From Terrabacter sp. Ter38 (lineage in GTDB: Bacteria > Actinomycetota > Actinomycetes > Actinomycetales > Dermatophilaceae): a stretch of DNA of 64,000 bases. The DNA lies in the NCBI RefSeq assembly GCF_024519435.1, contig NZ_JALJRZ010000006.1, positions 248,001 to 312,000 on the forward strand. Reading direction: 5' to 3'. The notes beneath the pieces are model-generated. The model was given only the letters and a program-made list of their open reading frames with translations, did no database searches and was not told where the DNA came from. Made by a program: the position numbers and the translations under genes. How positions within the stretch are numbered: the stretch's first letter is position 1; each line of letters starts with the position of its first letter. Shown here in pieces: positions 59,712 through 64,000 of this stretch.

Positions 59712-61574
59712 ATGACCGACACCCCCACCACCCTCAGGCCGACCCACCGCGGCGGCCGCCAGCCCGAGAAGATCGACCCGCAGGACCGCGCCCAGCTCGC
59801 CGAGTCCCCCGTCTCCCTGCGGCGGGTCGCCGGTCTCTTCCGCCCGCACACCCGCACCGTCGCGGTCGTCACCACGATCATCGTGGCGATCTCGGTCGTC
59901 TCGATGGCCCAGCCCTTCCTCCTGCGCGCCGTCATCGACGACGCCCTCCCCCACCAGGACGTCCGCCTCCTGCTCTGGGCCGTCGGCGGCATGCTGGCCG
60001 TCACCGTCGTGAGCCAGCTGCTCGGCGTCGTCCAGACGTGGCTCACCACCTCCGTCGGCCAGCGCGTCATGCACGGGCTGCGCACCGACGTCTTCCGTCA
60101 CCTGCAGCGCCAGTCCGTCGCCTTCTTCACCCGCACGCGCAGCGGTGAGGTGCAGTCGCGCCTCACCCACGACATCAGCGGCATGCAGTCGGTCATCACG
60201 TCGACGGCGACGTCGATCGCGAGCAACCTCACGACCGCCGTCGCGACGGCCATCGCCATGGTGGCGCTCAGTCCCCGACTCTCGCTGCTCTCCCTGCTCG
60301 TCATCCCGCCGGCCGTCCTCATGACCCGCAAGGTCGCCCTGCTGCGCCGTGACATCACCGCCCAGCGCCAGCGTCGGCTCGCCGACCTCCACAGCCAGGT
60401 CGAGGAGGGCCTCACGGTCAGCGGCGCGACCCTCGTCAAGACGCTCGGCGCCGGGGAGGCCACGGCCGACCGCTTCGCCGAGACGTCCACCGACCTCATC
60501 GACCTGGAGCTGCGTTCTCAGCTCGCCGGTCGTTGGCGGATGGCGACCATGCAGATCATCTTCGCCGCGATCCCCGCGCTCATCTACCTCGCCGCCGGCC
60601 TGCCCGCGACCTCGGGCGGCATGACCATCGGCACGCTCATCGCCTTCACGACGCTGCAGGCCGGCATCTTCCGACCGCTCATGGGACTGCTCGACGTCGG
60701 GGCACAGTGGGTCACCTCGATGGCACTCTTCAGCCGCATCTTCGGCTACCTCGACCTCCCCGTCGAGGTCGCACCGCCCGCCGATCCCGTTGCGGTGCAG
60801 CACGATCGACTGCGCGGCGAGGTGCGTTTCGAGGGCGTCACCTTCAGCCACGACCCATCTGCCGCCGAGAGCACGTATGCCGTCTCCGACGTCACGCTCC
60901 ACGTGCCCGCGGGCACGACGCTGGCCCTCGTCGGCGAGACCGGCTCGGGCAAGTCGAGCCTCGCCGGTCTCCTCGCGCGGCTCCACGACCCACAGTCCGG
61001 ACGCGTGACGATCGACGGCGTCGACCTGCGCGACCTCGACCCGGCCGACCTCGCCCGCATCGTCGGCGTCGTCTCGCAGGACACCTACCTCGTGCACGCC
61101 TCGATCCGCGACAACCTGCTGCTCGCCGCCCCCGGCGCGAGCGACGACGAGCTGTGGCAGGCCCTCGCCGCGGCTCAGGTCGCAGCGCTCGTGGCGAGCC
61201 TTCCCGATGGCCTGGGCACCGTCGTCGGGGCCCGCGGCCACCGCTTCTCCGGAGGCGAGAAGCAGCGCCTCGCGATCGCCCGCACGCTGCTGCGCAACCC
61301 GCGCGTCCTCGTGCTCGACGAGGCGACGAGCGCGCTAGACAACGAGACCGAGCGCGAGCTGCAGACCGCGATCGACCGGCTCATGGCCGGCCGCACGACC
61401 CTGACCATCGCGCACCGCCTGTCGACGATCCGCGACGCCGAGCAGATCGCCGTGCTCGACCACGGTCGGGTGGCCGAGCTCGGCGACCACGACGACCTGA
61501 TGGACCGCGGCGGCCGCTACGCGCGGCTCGTCCGGGCCCGCGAGGGCTCGGCGCGTGAGGCGCTCGCGGCCTGA
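59712..61574 (+). CDS. ABC exporter, fused membrane and ATPase domains
   Basis: 620 residues, a half-size exporter (ABCB/MsbA-like) with a six-helix membrane domain (about 45-345) and an ATPase domain. Walker A GETGSGKSS (K414), Q-loop VVSQDTYLVH, signature FSGGEKQR (512-519), Walker B VLVLDEATSALD, and H-loop AHRLST. It acts as a homodimer or with another half-transporter, exporting drugs or lipids. GGAG lies eight bases before ATG 59712. The adjacent MarR gene suggests induction by the exported compound. Confidence 0.93.
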   Translation: MTDTPTTLRPTHRGGRQPEKIDPQDRAQLAESPVSLRRVAGLFRPHTRTVAVVTTIIVAISVVSMAQPFLLRAVIDDALPHQDVRLLLWAVGGMLAVTVVSQLLGVVQTWLTTSVGQRVMHGLRTDVFRHLQRQSVAFFTRTRSGEVQSRLTHDISGMQSVITSTATSIASNLTTAVATAIAMVALSPRLSLLSLLVIPPAVLMTRKVALLRRDITAQRQRRLADLHSQVEEGLTVSGATLVKTLGAGEATADRFAETSTDLIDLELRSQLAGRWRMATMQIIFAAIPALIYLAAGLPATSGGMTIGTLIAFTTLQAGIFRPLMGLLDVGAQWVTSMALFSRIFGYLDLPVEVAPPADPVAVQHDRLRGEVRFEGVTFSHDPSAAESTYAVSDVTLHVPAGTTLALVGETGSGKSSLAGLLARLHDPQSGRVTIDGVDLRDLDPADLARIVGVVSQDTYLVHASIRDNLLLAAPGASDDELWQALAAAQVAALVASLPDGLGTVVGARGHRFSGGEKQRLAIARTLLRNPRVLVLDEATSALDNETERELQTAIDRLMAGRTTLTIAHRLSTIRDAEQIAVLDHGRVAELGDHDDLMDRGGRYARLVRAREGSAREALAA

Positions 61575-61667
61575 CCCAGGGCGGGGGCCAGGACCCGACG
61601 GAGGTCGGCAGGACGGCATACCTCGGTCGAATGCCGCCCGCCGGCACCGGTGTGGCACGGTGGGGCC

Positions 61668-62186
61668 GTGGAACCCCTCGACGTGCCCGTCGCCCCCGGT
61701 GCCGTGCTCCGCGAACCCGCCCACCGGGTCTCCCGCCGCGCCGTCCTCATGTGGACGATGCAGGCCCTCGTCGTCCTCGCGCTCCTGCTGGCGGCGCAGG
61801 TCGTCTGGTGGCTCGTCGACGACGCCCCGTCACGCACCCCGCACTGGGTCGTCGGCGCCGTGTGGCTCGTCGCCGGTGCCGCGTACGCCGTCGCGATGCC
61901 GCAGTGGCGCTACCGCGTGCACCGGTGGGAGGCGACCCCCCGAGCGATCTACACGCAGAGCGGCTGGTTGTGGCAGGAGCGTCGCATCGCACCCCTCGGC
62001 CGCGTGCAGACCGTCGACCTCGAACGCGGCCCCGTCGCCCAGCTGCTCGGCCTGGCCGCCGTCACGATCACGACGGCGTCGGCTGCGGGGCCCGTCACCA
62101 TCCACGGTCTCGACCTGCCCGTCGCCCACGAGCTCGTCGACGCCCTGACGGCCGCGGCCGTGGCCGAGACGGGCGACGCGACGTGA
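61668..62186 (+). CDS. PH-domain (bPH2/YdbS-like) membrane protein
   Basis: 172 residues. Two membrane helices (AVLMWTMQALVVLALLLAAQVVWWLV and VVGAVWLVAGAAYAVAMP) are followed by a bacterial PH domain: YRVHRWEATPRAIYTQSGWLWQERRIAPLGRVQTVDLERGPVAQLLGLAAVTITTAS. GTG 61668 has CACGGT six bases upstream. It overlaps the second PH gene by four bases, as ydbS and ydbT do in Bacillus, where the pair protects against an antimicrobial peptide. Here the role is unknown. Confidence 0.88.
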   Translation: MEPLDVPVAPGAVLREPAHRVSRRAVLMWTMQALVVLALLLAAQVVWWLVDDAPSRTPHWVVGAVWLVAGAAYAVAMPQWRYRVHRWEATPRAIYTQSGWLWQERRIAPLGRVQTVDLERGPVAQLLGLAAVTITTASAAGPVTIHGLDLPVAHELVDALTAAAVAETGDAT

Positions 62187-63673
62187 CCGAGGATGCGGAG
62201 GGCTGGCGCCGACTCGACGCCCGGATGCTCCTCGTCCACCCGCTCGAGACGCTGATCCGCTTCCTGCCCGCGCTGCTCGCGCTCGTCGTCTTCCGGGCCG
62301 GATCCGAGGACAACGACCGGTGGGAGCTGTATGCCGTCCCGCTCATCGTCGCCTTCGGCGTGCTGCGGTGGGTCACGACCCGCTACCGCATCGCCGACGG
62401 CCAGATCGAGCTGCGGCGCGGCCTCTTCACGAAGCAGACGACGACGGCGCGGCTCGACAAGGTGCGCACCATCGACCTGACGGCGCGCGTCTACCACCGC
62501 GTCCTCGGACTGGCCAAGGTCGAGATCTCGACCGCCGGCGGCCAGCGCGACCGGCTCGTCCTCGACTCGCTGGGCGTCGATGCGGGCCGTCGCCTTCGGG
62601 CCGAGCTGCTGCACCGCGTCGACCCGGCCGTGACCGGTCTGCCCGCACCGACCGGCGCCCCGGTGGCCGACGACGACGTGCCCGACGACGTACCACCGCC
62701 CGTCGACGACGAGGTGCTCGTGCGCCTCGACCCGTCGTGGATCCGCTACGCACCGCTCACCGTGACCGGGCTCGCGAGCGCCGCGGCGATCGTCGGCTTC
62801 GCGTCGCAGGGCCTCTCGCGCTTCTCGCAGGAGCGGTCGGTCTTCCGCGACGGCGCGACGTTCGTGTCACGGTTGGCCTGGTGGGTCGACGTGCTGCTCC
62901 TGCTCGGTGTCGTGTCGCTCCTCGCGGTCGGCGCCTACGTGCTGACCTTCTGGGGCTTCCGCCTCACCCGCAACCGTCTCGGCACGCTGCACACACGGCG
63001 CGGCCTGCTCACCAACCGTGAGACGAGCATCGACGCCGCCCGGGTGCGCGGGATCCGGCTCGACGAGCCCTTGGGCCTCCGGCTCGCCGGCGCGCGCCGT
63101 CTCAAGGTCGTGACGTCGGGTCTGCTGCGCGAGCAGGGTGGGTCCGACTGGCTGTGCCCACCGGCGCCGGCGGGCGTCGTGACGCCCCTCGCCCTGCGCA
63201 TACGGCCCGACGAGGCCGCCGTGTCGGGTCCACTGACGCCACACGGCCCCGCCGCCCGCCGACGACGGATGACGCGGGCGCTCGTGCCCGCCACCCTCGC
63301 CGCAGCCGGCCTCGTGGTCGCCCGCGTGCTGTGGGACTGGCACGGCTCGCTGCTCGTCCTCGTGCCGATGCTGTTCGCCGGGGCCGTGGCCCTCGGCCGC
63401 GACCGCTACGGCGCACTCGGGCACACCGTGACGCCCGACCACCTCGTGTCGCGCCACGGCTCCCTCGACCGGCAGCGTGTCGTGCTCGACCGCGACGGCA
63501 TCATCGGCTGGAAGGTCGAGCAGTCGTTCTTCCAGCGGCGCGTGGGCGTCGCGACCCTCGTCGCCACCACGGCCGCGGGAGCCCAGCACTACGACGTCGT
63601 CGACGTGCCCGTCGAGATGGCGTATGCCGTCCTGGCGCAGGTGAGCCCCGACCTGTCGGCGGAATTCAGCTGA
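62183..63673 (+). CDS. PH-domain (bPH2/YdbT-like) membrane protein
   Basis: 496 residues with three bPH2-like regions joined by pairs of membrane helices: LVHPLETLIRFLPALLALVVF then TRYRIADGQIELRRGLFTKQTTTARLDKVRTIDL; a middle helix pair with GFRLTRNRLGTLHTRRGLLTNRETSIDAARVRGIRLDEPLG; and a third at TPDHLVSRHGSLDRQRVVLDRDGIIGWKVEQSFFQRRVG. GTG 62183 overlaps the previous stop (GTGA). A membrane complex with the YdbS-like partner is likely. Confidence 0.88.
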   Translation: MTEDAEGWRRLDARMLLVHPLETLIRFLPALLALVVFRAGSEDNDRWELYAVPLIVAFGVLRWVTTRYRIADGQIELRRGLFTKQTTTARLDKVRTIDLTARVYHRVLGLAKVEISTAGGQRDRLVLDSLGVDAGRRLRAELLHRVDPAVTGLPAPTGAPVADDDVPDDVPPPVDDEVLVRLDPSWIRYAPLTVTGLASAAAIVGFASQGLSRFSQERSVFRDGATFVSRLAWWVDVLLLLGVVSLLAVGAYVLTFWGFRLTRNRLGTLHTRRGLLTNRETSIDAARVRGIRLDEPLGLRLAGARRLKVVTSGLLREQGGSDWLCPPAPAGVVTPLALRIRPDEAAVSGPLTPHGPAARRRRMTRALVPATLAAAGLVVARVLWDWHGSLLVLVPMLFAGAVALGRDRYGALGHTVTPDHLVSRHGSLDRQRVVLDRDGIIGWKVEQSFFQRRVGVATLVATTAAGAQHYDVVDVPVEMAYAVLAQVSPDLSAEFS

Positions 63674-63678
63674 GACAC

Positions 63679-63693
63679 CCACCCGTCGGGTGG
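63679..63693. terminator. Short hairpin between convergent genes
   Basis: CCACCC, loop GTC, GGGTGG, six bases after the PH-protein stop and 20 before the regulator stop. Short stem, so weak. Confidence 0.4.
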
Positions 63694-63712
63694 CCGCGTC
63701 GCCACATCCGCT

Positions 63713-64000
63713 TCAGCCCACGGAGGGGTCGAGCGGCGCTGTCGACCCACGCAGGACGAGCTCGGTGGCGAGCTCGACGTGGTGCGACTCGATCGCCTCG
63801 CCCGCGATGAGCCGAAGAGCGGTGAGCACCGCGACCCGCGCCATCTCGGTCAGCGGCTGGCGGACCGTCGTGAGCGGCGGCGACGACATGCGCGCGAGCT
63901 GTGTGTCGTCGAAGCCGACGATGCTGAGGTCGTCCGGTATCCGCAGGCCGCGGGACCGGGCCGCCTCCATGACGCCGACCGCGATCTCGTCCGACGCCGC
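63713..64000 (-). CDS. LacI-family transcriptional regulator (C-terminal part only)
   Basis: The last 95 residues of a LacI/GalR-type repressor; the N-terminal helix-turn-helix lies beyond the right edge. Visible features of the periplasmic-binding-like effector domain: ASDEIAVGVMEAARSRGLRIPDDLSIVGFDDTQLARMSSPPLTTVRQPLTEMARVA, the usual family ending, followed by VELATELVLRGSTAP. Effector and target unknown. Confidence 0.93.
   Translation of the reverse strand, partial: AASDEIAVGVMEAARSRGLRIPDDLSIVGFDDTQLARMSSPPLTTVRQPLTEMARVAVLTALRLIAGEAIESHHVELATELVLRGSTAPLDPSVG

Overview
The window is chromosomal DNA from a high-G+C actinobacterium. Codons end mostly in G or C and GTG starts are common. 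Many genes appear to start without a leader, with a TANNNT-like -10 hexamer six bases before the start codon. The gene content fits an actinomycete of the Micrococcales, perhaps Intrasporangiaceae: a mycobacterial-type glutamine-dependent NAD synthetase, DUF4242, DUF3072, DUF4921 and DUF385 proteins, and sugar ABC importers without their own ATPase. The family-level placement is inference. I found no rRNA, tRNA, CRISPR array, transposase or phage gene.

Layout. 1-9 kb: a GT39 membrane glycosyltransferase (cut by the left edge), an OmpR-type two-component pair, a low-complexity membrane protein, a large hybrid histidine kinase and a VIT-family metal transporter. 9-17 kb: an SNF2 ATPase with a long structured leader, a zinc alcohol dehydrogenase, a GNAT acetyltransferase, nadE, a small flavin-binding protein and kbl. 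17-25 kb: a second flavin-binding protein, DUF4242, then a metacaspase gene followed 3 bases later by a large CHAT-protease gene, a DHFR-like gene, a lipoprotein, a DUF2568 protein, an alpha/beta hydrolase and tdh. kbl and tdh are usually adjacent, so the block between them looks like an accessory insertion.

25-39.5 kb: a Fur-family regulator and a galactoside-use locus. A binding protein, two permeases and an alpha-galactosidase run left. A GH42 beta-galactosidase, a DeoR regulator, galT and galK run right from a shared 362-base control region. A GPH-type symporter overlapping a sphingosine-phosphate-lyase-like PLP enzyme follows. Imported alpha- and beta-galactosides would be hydrolysed inside the cell and the galactose sent through GalK and GalT; no galE lies in the window.

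39.5-64 kb: superoxide dismutase behind a SoxR/MerR-like promoter, a UPF0303 protein, a SWIM-SNF2 ATPase, a thioesterase, a decayed membrane-protein remnant, dehydrogenases, a GH3 glycosidase, DUF4921 and DUF3072 proteins, a flavin monooxygenase divergent from a 2,4-dienoyl-CoA reductase, a four-gene operon (P-loop protein, 2'-5' RNA ligase-like, LLM flavin oxidoreductase, glycosyltransferase), a MarR regulator divergent from an ABC exporter, a pair of PH-domain membrane proteins, and the end of a LacI-type regulator.

Two signals stand out. One is a 10-mer, GTATGCCGTC, with its 7-mer core GTATGCC. I located 38 copies of the core by eye, on both strands, nearly all inside genes, where they force codons that are otherwise rare here (TAT, ATA, GCA). 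The other is the metacaspase-CHAT gene pair.
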